NCBI GenBank assembly: GCA_036417435.1
Contig: CM070900.1
Span: 29,799,496 to 29,863,495 of the forward strand
Source of the DNA: Inia geoffrensis
Taxonomy: Eukaryota > Chordata > Mammalia > Artiodactyla > Iniidae
Length of the DNA: 64,000 nucleotides
Direction of reading: 5' to 3'
Both the position numbers and the translations under genes were made by a program. A model generated the notes under the pieces. The model had not been told where the DNA came from. It did no database searches and saw nothing but the letters and a program-made list of their open reading frames with translations. This document shows, in pieces, positions 10,278 through 21,230 of this stretch. Numbering within the stretch: the first letter of the stretch is position 1; every line of letters begins with the position of its first letter.

Positions 10278-13200
10278 AAGTAGATGTAACATAAACAATG
10301 GTGGTAGATGACATCATTACCAATGTCTAACAGCAAAGAATCTAAATTCAGGCAAAAGTTTTAAATCAGCAGATGCATGAAGTTCTTCAAAGTGGTTACA
10401 AATTCTTTGGAGTGGTTACATTGTCAACTCTGTAATTACACATTTGGTCATATTAGGCCTCGAATAATGAACTTTCGAGGATCACTCATCTAATAGCATC
10501 AAGCCAGTGCCTATATTTACTCATGAAAATTTATATGAAGTTAACTGCCATGTAGTTACTTCCAGTTTTCCTTTTTCTTTTTCCAATGGAGTAGAATTAA
10601 TGCATGCAACCTAATGAAATACGCTGCAGTTAGAGAACTACTATGCATAGTAATATCTCTGTGTGTATATGTTTCAAATAAAGTAGAGTCTGTGGTGACA
10701 CTTCAGGAATGGAAAGAATGAAGAACAAGAATTAAATCACTATTTAATTTCAAGTTGCATCTGGGCACCTGAATACAAAGTCAGCCTATGAGAAACTGAT
10801 AGTTTAATGTACTCCCACCCAGCCTAAACCATTATAATATGTATGTAGGTTCGTTGTATTATTTATTACAAAATATAACGTGGCCCACAAACCAAGATAT
10901 ATAAAAACACTTTCATTTATAATAGAAAATCACCAACACATAGGTTTTTAACCTACTCCAGAAGAATGTTTTCCCTTCTGAGAAGGAATTTTGGAGCCTT
11001 AGAAGACAGCACTAATTTCTATGGCAGCTAAGGGTCCCTATGCCCGTAAGATGTGACCAGAGTGGTCAACGTGAAATCAAATGAAGTAGTGTAAATAGCC
11101 AACCCATGGCTTTCAGCCTCAAAGAGATTCAGAAATTATCAACACAGTTCAACAGTCACTTGGAACAACTGCTGGAAGACAATAATAATCATAATTCAAC
11201 TCATTTGCCTGAACCATTATTTTTAAATAATTTCACATGGACACCTTCCTCTCTTTTTGCTATCTTTTCCTCCTTATTCTGAGAGGAAGGAGTTCAGTGC
11301 TCGGATATCTATTTGGGACAACCAATTGTTACATCACCTAATTCTAAGATATCTAAGTGAAGTGAAACCCTGAAAGGATGACCTAGTCTTTGCTGCCGAA
11401 CCCTCCAGATTGCATTAGGCAACAAAACTCATCAATGGTTTGCGGGGGGGGGGGGGGGGGGAGCGTTATTTGGGCTAGTCTGGAAAGTAGGAAAGCACAT
11501 AGGAATATCCAGTGTCATTTTCTTATTCCTAACATCTCCTCTAGGTTTTTCCATGTAGGTTAGAGCAGGTTTCTCTCACTTTTCCTGAAATGCCCAACCG
11601 CCATCACCCCTGCCACCCCGCCGCTCAAGATGTGTGAAGTGCCCAACTCCGATATAGCATTTTATCACTGGGCCTTTTCAACATAGACAAATGCCTATTT
11701 TCCTAATTACCTTAAGGATTTAGGAAAGTCAAGGTGCATGTATGGTCAGAAAAACATGCATACTGACTTACCAAATATGCATGAAAAATGGGTCATGCAA
11801 AAGATTTCTCTCTTTTTTCTTGAATTTGTAAAGTGGGAAAAATCATTTTTTTAAAAAAAGATAGACCCTGCAACAATGTAAGAGTTTTATTTTGTAGTAT
11901 CGTATCACATCCAAAAAAAAGAAATCTGAACGCCATACTCCACCCGCACCCCTCCAAAATTGTATTGTGTTACAAATGTTGAATGACAGTTTGGTGTTTG
12001 CAGTGTGTTTACTTATATTTGCTAAAAGCAAAAAGGCCTCCCCTAATGAGTATCAGCATTATTCAGAATAATACGGTTAAGGTACTTATGTTCATATGCT
12101 TACCTTCTTTTAAATGATGCCATTTTAAAGTTTCATTGTCATCTCTTTTTAGTATTAGGCACAGAAAGTCCGTTAATATATTTTCATAAAAAAGACAGGG
12201 AAGACTAAACTACAAAATCTCTATAAAATAAACTGAAACTGACTAGCTGGCTTTCACTTGTCAAACTGCACCTTCAACAGGAAGAAATAACCAGTAAAAT
12301 TGCAAACACACCTTTCAAAGGCTACTCATCAGGGTTAAAGACAACAATCGGCTTGTAACAATTAACTTCGCAACTAAGGAGAACGAGTCTCAGCAACAAC
12401 ATGATGTACAAAGCTACAGCTCTTAAGATGGAATTCAAGTGGATGGAAACTGAACTTGGGCCAAACTGCTTTATTCTGTTCACCTTGTTCCATAAATCAG
12501 GTAGAAGAATATCAGGTATGTCAGCAATGTTGGATGTTAGTCCCATTTTATTGGACTGAATGCATCATTTCATGAAGTGAAGTTTCTCAAAAACTAGCAA
12601 AAATAAAGGGAGGTGAATTATACATGTGCTTAATCACAATATACGATTGATTTTAAGGTTAACGCTCTTCCTGCAGATATTACTAAACTGGATCCTATCC
12701 CTTTGATCTAACACTTGTCAATCTGTCATGTGACACTGAGAAAATTATTCTAGCAAGCGAGCCTATGTGCTTTCTCCTTCTAACTTCTGTCTTTCACTGA
12801 AGTTTTCCCACCACGCTGCCTACATGCACCTACTTGGTATTGCCTGCAATAATTACACCTCAGTTTTTGAGCTGAAAAATACAGCAATTCAGGTGAGAAT
12901 TTTATCTGTAGGAGCCTTGCATTCACCACAGAAAAACATTAAGAAATAGATATAAGATGGCAGGAAATAAAGGTGACAAAATCTTTCAGCTAAGTTAGAA
13001 ATAAAGTATGTAAACAGTACTGTAATCCCCATGATTTCCACAGATAATCAATGCAAAAGGAAAAACAAGAACATAGTAACCACAGCTTCAATGTAGATGG
13101 GACTTGCTGCCCTGGGGTGAGGTAATGGGAGGGAGAGAGAGGAAGAGGAATCGAATTCAACTTTTCATTGCATGATTCATATACATATATATCAGAGTAG

Positions 13201-14057
13201 TTCTCTTGGCCAAGTATTTATTAAAAATCCTCACCCAGACTGCTTATAAACAATTTGAGAATTCATATGCTACAATATTCAAAGCCGTGTTCAAGAAGTG
13301 ACCTTCTGAGCTGACTTTATTATGAGCTATAAAAAGTGCTAGCTAATGAAACACAAGGGCATTTAGTTGGTTTCCAAGATTTTACTTTCTAGGCTTCTCA
13401 CCCCCTTCAAAAACACTCTCTTACTAATGATCATAACTGTTTTGTGATCCACCCTTGACAGTACAGAAACCCAACAGCAAAGGCATCAAAAATATATATG
13501 CCACTGAATCCTAGGGACATCATTCAACCTGAATTCTAAGGCCAGACTTGCAAATTGTGCCACCAGGCATCTCTATTGTGGCTTATATGTGGCTCAATTA
13601 CATGCATGCAGTTTTTTTGGTGGTTTTACCCTTGAGTATGTATTCTACAAAAGCTCAGAGAGTTCTTGAAATTAGCTATACCTGTAATCTTATCATATTC
13701 CCCAGACTGTGAATAAAATTGTACTTATTTACTTAAAATTAATATCCTTTTCTTGACTCTCAGTGGAATTCTGACAAAACACTGAATTCCATGTTCACAT
13801 AGGTAGGTGTTTTAATCCAGCAATCGTGGCTATCTATCTCTAACGATGGCAAAGCAAGATTGCACAGTGGCGCACTGCTTGCAGCGGGAACCGACCAAAC
13901 GATCCTATACGAAGGTCTCTTCAGCAGGAAGCAGAACTGAACAACTCAGGGGGCTTTTAAAGAATTCAAAATACACAACAGGATAAAAGGAGATGCGTGG
14001 AGGAAAAAACTTTTCTATCCTAACAAGCTGTTCATTCTATTCCTGTTATAAACCTAA

Positions 14058-14060
<3 letters not shown>
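10278..14060. other. Repeat-poor AT-rich stretch without a supported gene
   Basis: Apart from an 18-G run (11444-11461) and a CpG-retaining patch near 13.85 kb, I see no recognised repeat. A 74-codon minus frame at 12322-12546 has a good start context but no homology that I recognise; it is treated as a finding only. Confidence 0.4.
11444..11461 (+). repeat. Poly-G run of 18
   Basis: Eighteen consecutive G residues follow 'ggtttgc' and precede 'agcgtt'. A run this long is rare in mammalian DNA and may fold as a G-quadruplex. Its exact length could be a sequencing artefact. Confidence 0.9.
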
Positions 14061-14143
<83 letters not shown>

Positions 14144-14148
14144 GTATA
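14061..14148. repeat. (TA)n microsatellite, about 43 units with two interruptions
   Basis: A near-pure TA run is broken by TG at two places near its 3' end. The 80-codon frame running through it (poly-Ile/Tyr) is an artefact. Confidence 0.97.
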
Positions 14149-15944
14149 CCTATGAGATTATCCTATTTTGGAATCAACTACCAACTCGAGCACTCGCATG
14201 ACTTCGAGTTTACTAACTTAAGTCATGTTGTATGAACATGCAGTTGCCATTTCTCAAGGAAAGCCCCCAAATCTAATTTGTTTCTAATGCGAACATTCCA
14301 ATATTAAAATTCTCTTTACTTTTGGCTCAGATGAAAGCCAGTCTAAATTGGATATTAAACTGGAAAACAAATACTCTCCGGTACTTCCAGAGAATGTCGA
14401 CATGAAGGAGGGATCTTGGATCCTGCATGAAAGTACTAGTCTGTCTGCAGGATGAGCCTCTTAGTTTTGCCCCTTGTGTGGGTCTTAGATTTCCTATACT
14501 CAAAATGAAGCTTTTAGCAGTTTCTAGAGGTCTTTCTGTGACCAGCTCCTTACAAGACCTGGATCACTTCTAACAACTACATGTTCCCAGGTCCCATTCT
14601 GGTTCTACTGAATCCAAATTGTGAGAGGTGATGCTAGGGAGGCTCCTTAGGCAAAGCCTGGATGTGGTGAAGCACAGGACTAGATGACCCTGGAACAAGG
14701 CCCTTCAGCTCTATCACACTGGAACATTCCAAGGAACCCCTGCAGGAAGTGATGTCCCGTGAAAGGAGGCAAGGAGTGGTAAATAAAGGGTGCCTGGCAG
14801 GCATCAGCTGTGTTTAAACATGGGACAGAGTTGCCACCTCTTCCTTTGTGCAGACTCTCCTTCACCTTCCTTTTCAGGACTCTCCCCCCCTGCTGGTAGT
14901 ACCCAGAGTTTCTCACTTCCCTACTCTGTTCCAGTTACTATGGAGACAGAAGCCAGAAGCAGCAGCAAAGATGCGAACACAGAGCTGACTCCTGAAAGTG
15001 GGGAAGGAAGGAGAAAGGTCAGAAGAAAGAAGCAAGCAAATGGGAGTTAGGAGGAAAAACCGAACCCTCATAGCGCAGAGTCCACAAGCGGGCACGCAGT
15101 AAAGATGAAGGTGGGGAAATGAAAGGAGAGAAAGCAATGGGGATAGTGCAGGACGAAGCATGTAACCCATCTAAGAGGGTCACCAGCCAACGGCAATTAA
15201 TTGGGAATAAAAGCCCAGGGCTGCCGTATCTGCCTTTCTTTTTTTCCAAGGAAAGCCAGAAATCGAGATTTTATTTTATTTGCAATTCTTAACACTCAAG
15301 TGTTCATAACTAATTTATATATATTTTTAAAAAAATATATATATATATATTTTTTTAATTCCACCAAGCAAATGGGCCCCCAGCCTGCATCTACTACCCC
15401 AGAAGATGTGTGATGTGTGAATTGTGACCAGTGAAGAATGAAACAGCCCAGGAAGGAAGACACAATGTAGAATAACTGAAAAGGAATGGGCTTTGCAGTT
15501 ACTACCGAACAGAGGAACTAGGAAATTGTTAAAGATTAGCCAGGGTGCTTGGCTGTTCCCTGACAGTCATAGATTTAACTTGCTTGTTTCTAAGAAATCA
15601 CTGGTTGTTTTTGCCCACATCATAGGAACATCCATGCGGCTGTTAGTAATTGTGCCACCAACCGTAAGGATTTGAAACACTAGCTGGAGGGAGGCCCCCA
15701 GGACAGAGTGAGTCTAGTAATTAGCAAGGTCCAGCCAGGGCTCTTACCAGCACCCGTTTTCCATTCCTTGAAACTGGAAACTGTTATATAAACTGAACAA
15801 AATGTTTCATTATTTTCACCTGTGGAAGACGGTTAAGAAACTAATAAAGCAACATTCACTGAGGGCCAAGTATTGTGTAGGTTAGGTTGTAAGAATAACA
15901 AATCTAGTCCACAGTCCCTGGCACAGAGCACTGGATAAATGTCA
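14149..15944. other. Unique sequence without a supported gene
   Basis: The 14.6-15.2 kb part is somewhat richer in GC, with overlapping short ORFs on both strands, none of which has splice sites or a recognisable domain. A perfect AT palindrome lies at 15329-15356. Confidence 0.4.
15329..15356. repeat. Perfect 28-bp AT palindrome A7(TA)7T7
   Basis: Seven A, seven TA units and seven T form a sequence identical to its reverse complement. It could extrude as a cruciform. Confidence 0.95.
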
Positions 15945-16085
15945 GCCATTATTAATATCTGGGTTATCTCTGACACACAACCCCATGAGGAAGGAATTGA
16001 TGTAATCCTGATTTTAGAGACGAAGATGATTTAGAGAGGTTGCAAAGTGACATGCCCATGTACCTAGGAAGCAATGGAGCCATGT
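15945..16085 (-). mobile_element. MIR SINE
   Basis: The complement of the MIR core is visible: 'ccccatgaggaaggaattgatgtaatcctgattttagagacgaagatgatttagagaggttgcaaagtgacatgccca' in sequence order, followed by a decayed 3' part. Confidence 0.65.
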
Positions 16086-16679
16086 TTAGGAGTTTTTAAT
16101 CACCAGTTTACACTCCTAGTGCTGAGTGCAGAAAATGGAAGGGTATGGGCCAGCATCCAACAATACGGAGATGTTGAGTATGCCCCTTCCACCCTTCCAA
16201 AATGTTTCAGATAAACCGAAGCACTGTTTATACTATTACCTTTCGACTCATCAGAGCACAAAGGGGATTGTTTAAGAATTCTAGTTGTTCTTCATTACAT
16301 TTTATGAAGAAAATGGTATGCTTGCTATATTTATGACCTTGAGAATCCACAAAGGTCAAGGGTCTGTATTAGTAGATGGAATATGAGGGAAAAAGAAAGC
16401 ACTTCAGCTTCTCACACTGAAAGTTACAATGGAGCAGAGAGATGTATTTATTGGGGTACTGATTCTATGACTGCAAATATCCTGTGTATGTTGTATCCAT
16501 ACAATATATGTGACTAAGCTGGCTTGTATAAAAAGACTAAAATAAAGCACAACTCTGATTAATGATGAAACTAGATTGTTGAGTTACAATTTTTTTTATG
16601 TCCTGTTATTAAGAAATTAATGTTTTTCAAAGTTTCAGTGATAATGTAGAAAAGCCCAATAAAATGTAACACAGGTTCA

Positions 16680-16840
16680 AAGAATGTTAGACCTGAAAGA
16701 GTCCTTATGAATAATTTCTCTCATACAACTTTCTCATGTATTAAGTTAGGAAACTGAGATTAGAAAGAATGAGAATACAAGCCTCAAATCACATTGACTC
16801 ATTAGTGGCAAAGCTTAGACATCTTGGGATACCTATTGAC
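16680..16840 (-). mobile_element. MIR SINE
   Basis: The order 'gttagacctgaaagagtcc', then 'ttaggaaactgagattagaaagaa', then 'tcacattgactcattagtggcaaagc' is the complement of a full MIR variant. Confidence 0.55.
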
Positions 16841-17059
16841 CACCTCAGAGATGAAACTGACTTACAGTCTTTTGTTACTTTAATAAATGGACCTACTAAA
16901 TTTGACACTGTTTATTTCAGGAAAAAAAATACATGAAAGAAAAGGTTAAAAAATATGACTACTTACTATATATATTTGCTATATACATATATATTTGATA
17001 AATCTAATATAGTGAGTTCTTTCACATTTAAAAGAAAAATGCAAACATCTGCCTACAAA

Positions 17060-17740
17060 AATTGGCAGAAAAAATTTACAAAATAAATAGTAAGCAAAGA
17101 TATGAAAACCAGAGATACATTTTTTCACTTAGATTGGCAAAGAGTAAAAATATGATAAAACACATTGTTGGCGAATACACAAGTAAATCAACACAAAATA
17201 TTTGTTGATAATTCTGTGAAAGAAATTTCACAATGTTCATCAAAAATATAATGTGTATGTATACCCTCAGATTCATTAATTCTAATACTAGGGATTCTTT
17301 TAAAAAGATTAGAGTTGACTAAAAGTACATGAATAAAGATGTTCATTTTAATGTCTGTAGTAAAATGGTTAGAAACAACTTATACGTCATATCAGTAAAA
17401 CAAATTATAATATATTTATTTTATTAGATTCTTATACCACCATAATAAATTATATGCCTCTGTGTTCATGGGCATGACGGTAAGTTGCTATTGCCAAGAG
17501 GGCAAAAAATAAAGATACTTAAAATGTAAATACATGATTCCATTTATGTAAAATTATATATGGTATGAATAAAGAGCTGTCTGGGACAATATGCACCAAA
17601 GAATTAACAGTGATAATATTTGGATGTAAGATTTTGGATGACACTTACATTCTTCCTTATGTGTTCCTGAATCATTCAAGTTGAATGTACCTAATCGTGC
17701 ATTATAATCAGGAGAAAAAAAACCAATAAATATATATATA
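17060..17740 (+). mobile_element. Degraded old L1 (L1M/HAL1-like), ORF2 end and 3' UTR
   Basis: Decayed ORF2 landmarks occur in order: 'cttagattggcaaagagtaaaaatatg', then 'attaattctaatactagggattc', then 'atgttcattttaatgtctgtagtaaaatggttagaaacaac', then 'gattccatttatgtaaaatta' and an A-rich end. The sense order puts it on the plus strand. No frame is open. Confidence 0.6.
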
Positions 17741-17964
17741 TTTTTTTTTTAGCTTGATTTTTTTCTGAAGTAGAAGTACTTTTTCTAAAAAAAGAAAATA
17801 AAAGCACAAGATGATCTATACTAATAGCACAGTTTTTCTAAGTAACATTTAATATTCACCACTTTTAACAAGCAAGTAGAATTATATTGATGATCCTAAC
17901 ATAATTTTGCATCTAAAGTAAGTGCTAATAAATAAGCATCTCCAGGGCTTTACCAAGTAAGAGG

Positions 17965-18110
17965 ATATCTGAATTCAAACAGGGACTTCATCGCTGTCTA
18001 GCTGCGGGGACTGGACTTAGCCAGTGGACATTCCCTAGACCTCACCTACTAAAGCATTAAATGACAAACTTGAGCTTGATGACCTCTGAAGGCATTTCTA
18101 ATAATAATAA
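17965..18110 (+). mobile_element. MIR SINE
   Basis: A decayed sense MIR: 'gaattcaaacagggacttc', then 'agctgcggggactggacttagcc', then 'gagcttgatgacctctgaaggcatttct'. The last part matches the 3' end seen at 2740-2895. Confidence 0.45.
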
Positions 18111-18115
18111 TACCT

Positions 18116-18854
18116 TAGTAATTCACATCCCCTCAAAATGATCCCCAACCCCTATCTGAATATGACTCTAGATTATATAGGATAAAGTCATATTTTAAAT
18201 GGAGCTATGGAAATTTGAAATTCCTCCAGAAGTCTTTGAGGAGACTTAAGAACTAAACGACATAAATTCCTACTTTAGTGGTCTCATTGCAATGACAGAG
18301 GTTGAAAAATGTTATCTGTTCTTCTGCTTCCTGAGGACTTTGCTAGGATCTTAGATACAATCACACCATCATGAAAATGTTGACTAATCTGGAAAAATCA
18401 TCAGTGGGCTCTGCCTCAAGCAGCTCATTCACTACGTTACTGCCATTCTCCAAAAAATCCTGTTGAGAATTGATGACAACATGGCTGTATTTTAAGCTTG
18501 AAGATCACTTGGTGGAGGGTTTTACCAAAAGTGGAAGCTTTTCGCCTACACACATTCCAGGACACCCACACATCTCACATCAAATATAATACTCAAGTCC
18601 TTTCTCCAAAAGTATAGAGTGAGCACTGGCAATCAGGAGAAAATGACACAATGTCTGTATATGTTAAAGTCTCTAGCTGCTTTTGGAAAGACAGGAAGGG
18701 TGTGGAGTTGAAGAGGGCAGATTTAACATTGAAACAGAGAAGTCATAAATTCATTAGCATGCTGTAGCCAGTGAAGTAATGGTAACAGGGAAAAAAAAAA
18801 AATTGCAAGTATAAGAGAGATGTTAAATAGCAGCTGGCATTTAGCTTTACAGTC
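18116..18854. other. No gene or recognised repeat
   Basis: AT-rich unique sequence with a short A-run near 18790 and no supported ORF. Confidence 0.5.
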
Positions 18855-18864
18855 AAAAGACAAG

Positions 18865-19389
18865 AAGGTGACCCAGCAATCCCACTACTGGGCATATACC
18901 CTGAGAAAAGCATAATTCAAAAAGACACATGCACCCCAATGTTCATTGTAGCACTATTTATAATAGCCAGGTCATGGAAGCAACCTAAATGTCCACTGGC
19001 AGATGAATGGATAAAGAAGATATGGTACATATATACAATGGAATATTACTCAGCCATAAAAAGGAACGAAACTGGGTCATTTGCAGAGACGTGGATGGAC
19101 CTAGAGACTGTCATACAGAGTGAAGTAAGTCAGAAAGAGAAAAACAAATACTGTATATTAACGCATATATCTGAAATCTAGAAAAATGGTACAGATGAAC
19201 CAGTTTGCAAGGTAGAAATAGAGACACAGATGTAGAGAACAAATGTATGCACACCAAGGGGGGAAAGCGGGGGTGGGGTGGGGTGGTGGGATGAGTTGGG
19301 AGATTGGGATTGACGTGTATACACTAATATGTATAAAATAGATAACTAATAAGAACCTGCTGTATAATAAATAAATTAGATTTAAAAAA
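18865..19389 (+). mobile_element. Young 5'-truncated L1 with short 3' UTR and target duplication
   Basis: The element holds the last part of ORF2 and a G-rich 3' UTR (the ggggtggggtggggtgg region near 19270-19290), then ends in an A-run after AATAAATAAATT. A 10-bp target duplication, AAAAGACAAG, lies at 18855-18864 and 19390-19399. The 3' UTR stops just after 'aacctgctgtata'. The other recognisable young-type L1 3' end in this window (40071-40302) continues further, so this copy represents a short-tailed subfamily or premature polyadenylation. Confidence 0.95.
18870..19181 (+). pseudogene. L1 ORF2 C-terminal remnant, about 103 codons, frame intact
   Basis: This fragment is the extreme C-terminus of the L1 ORF2 reverse transcriptase/endonuclease protein, downstream of the catalytic domains and including the C-terminal segment. 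The frame is open from the DPAIPLLGIYPEK motif through QKDTCTPMF, WKQPKCPLADEW, MEYYSAIKRNE and ETWMDLETVIQSEVSQKEKN to a natural TAG stop. A full ORF2 protein is about 1,275 residues, so over 90% is missing and no activity is possible. The undisrupted frame and the good target duplication argue for a fairly recent insertion. The promoter and ORF1 are absent. It belongs to the L1 element at 18865-19389. Confidence 0.93.
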
Positions 19390-19399
19390 AAAAGACAAG

Positions 19400-20059
19400 G
19401 AATGGTGGAGACTGGATACCTGGAAAATACATGTCATCTAAAGGGAAAACTTCAATTTGGCTCAGTAGACTGTCATGACATGGAAATGCAGGCCTTATGT
19501 TGCCAACACTTCTTCTGACTCCTTTTTTTCTTTTTTCATGAGAAGCTGCAAATCTAGGTTCTATGCAAATTTAGTTGATTCTTAAACGCTAGCAACCAAT
19601 TTTTAAATCCTATTTGAACAAACACTATATTAGGCAAAATAAAACAGGGCTGTGGATCAAATTTGGTCTGTATGCCCCCAGTGGATAACTCCTCAGATAA
19701 AGACTATACAGCCTGGTGGGAAAAATAGTCAAATCAGTGTCAGAAGTAAAGTATCTTCAAATCTATATTAATATATGCATATGACTTGTTTGGGCAGGAT
19801 TTTTATGGACAAAATGACACTGGAGGAAAAGGAGAAAAGAAAGGATAGAGATGAAGGAAGTTGAGAAAGATGATCATAACCAAAGGTGTACAGACATGAA
19901 AGTCTTTGTCCTTTTAATTATTATTTTTATCATAGAGATTCAACACTGTTAAAGGATTAAGTATGGGATAGGTGGAATGGGAAGGGATAGAAGAAAAATC
20001 TAACCAATTGAAAGTCTGCGGTGTAGAACTAGATACTTGACCTATGTTTTCATCTTCAA
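19400..20059. other. No gene or recognised repeat
   Basis: Unique AT-rich sequence between an L1 and a MIR fragment; no supported ORF. Confidence 0.5.
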
Positions 20060-20170
20060 TTCTAATGATAATAGGATAACAATATTATTCATCTTTTATA
20101 GATGTGGGAATTAAGGCAGGCAGGTATTCACCAATCTATAATCCCACAGCACACAGCTGGGATTGAATTA
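20060..20170 (-). mobile_element. MIR SINE fragment
   Basis: The sequence 'attattcatcttttatagatgtgggaattaaggca', followed by 'cccacagcacacagctggga', is the complement of the MIR core. Confidence 0.6.
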
Positions 20171-20203
20171 ATTAATATCTGACTACAAAAATCGAGTTTT
20201 TTT

Positions 20204-20487
20204 GTTTTTTAATTTATTTATTTTTGGCTGTGCTGGGTCTTTGTTTCTGTGCGAGGGCTTTCTGTAGTTGCGGCAAGCGGGGGCCACTCTTCATCGCGGT
20301 GCGCGGGCCTCTCACTGTCATGACCCCTCTTGTTGGGGAGCACAGGCTCCAGACGCGCAGGCTCAGTAGTTGTGACGCACGGGCCCAGTTGCCCCGAGGC
20401 ATGTGGGATCTTCCCAGACCAGGGCTCGAACCCGTGTCCCCTGCATTGGCAGGCGGATTCTTAACCACTGCGCCACCAGGGAAGCCC
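20204..20487 (-). mobile_element. Long CHR-type SINE with target duplication
   Basis: This is the longer variant of the SINE. On the plus strand it opens with an AT-rich tail (ttaatttatttatttttggctgtgctggg), passes a 'gcggtgcgcgggcctctcactgtc' segment and ends at the tRNA-like head 'accagggaagccc'. The B box is canonical on the complement (GGTTCGAGCCC). An imperfect duplication, aaaaNtcgagtttttt, flanks it at 20186-20203 and 20488-20503. ORFs at 20214-20505 are SINE readings. Confidence 0.95.
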
Positions 20488-20552
20488 AAAAGTCGAGTTT
20501 TTTAACCACGACTGTGTCATGCTGGACAACAGGTTATAATTATATTGTAGAG

Positions 20553-20610
20553 CTTCACTGTCCAATAAAGTAGCCACTAGCCACGTATGGCTATTGAGTA
20601 CTTGCAGTCA
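20553..20610. mobile_element. hAT-type MITE fragment
   Basis: The run 'cactgtccaataaagtagccactagccacgtatggctattgagtacttg' matches the terminal part of a common mammalian hAT MITE. Only one end is present. Confidence 0.5.
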
Positions 20611-20779
20611 GGAGTGGGGTGCCATGCTAAAATGACTGAACTTCCTCGTGCAGACAGTGGGAAGATGCCAAAGGATTTTCAAAGAGGAAGTAACCAAGTG
20701 CTATCAGATGTTGCAGAAAGGTGAATCTGGAAGTCCTGGGCTGAAAGGAGTATATGAATGGATGTCCCTGTCTGGTGCA

Positions 20780-21230
20780 GCCCACTCACCTCTCAGCCTC
20801 ATCTTCATAATTCTCCCCCAGGGTTCACCAGCATCCATTCACAATGGCTTTCCTTCAGCTCCTTGAAATAGCCAAGCTAATCTCACTTTAAGCCTTTTAT
20901 ATTTGCTGTTGCTTCTGCCTACAAAGCTTATAGCATAGATCCTTACATGGATGGCTCTGTTCATTCTGTTACCCATGTTTCCACGTTCAAACCTGATTCC
21001 ATGATTTCAAGTAGTCTTGCCAGCCCTGCCTCTCATTCCCATCTTCATTTTATTTTCTTCATGACCCTTGACACTGTCTGGCATCCTTTGTTTACTGCTT
21101 ACCTTGGGTCTCTCCTAGAACGGGAGTTCCAGGAGAAGAGACCAGTCCCTATTAGCCACTGTTCTATCTCCAGTGCCTAGAACACTGACCAGCAAATAGG
21201 GGAACCTCAATAGCTATTTAATGAAAAAGA
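20780..21230 (+). mobile_element. L2 LINE 3' end
   Basis: The L2 3' UTR landmarks occur in order: 'tttgctgttgcttctgcctacaaagc', then 'acccttgacactgtctggcatcc', then 'tagaacgggagttccaggagaagagacc', then 'ctccagtgcctagaacactg' and 'aatagctatttaatgaa'. Confidence 0.7.

Noticed and set aside
13993..14235. ORF rich in Ile/Tyr
   Set aside because: It is the (TA)n microsatellite in translation.
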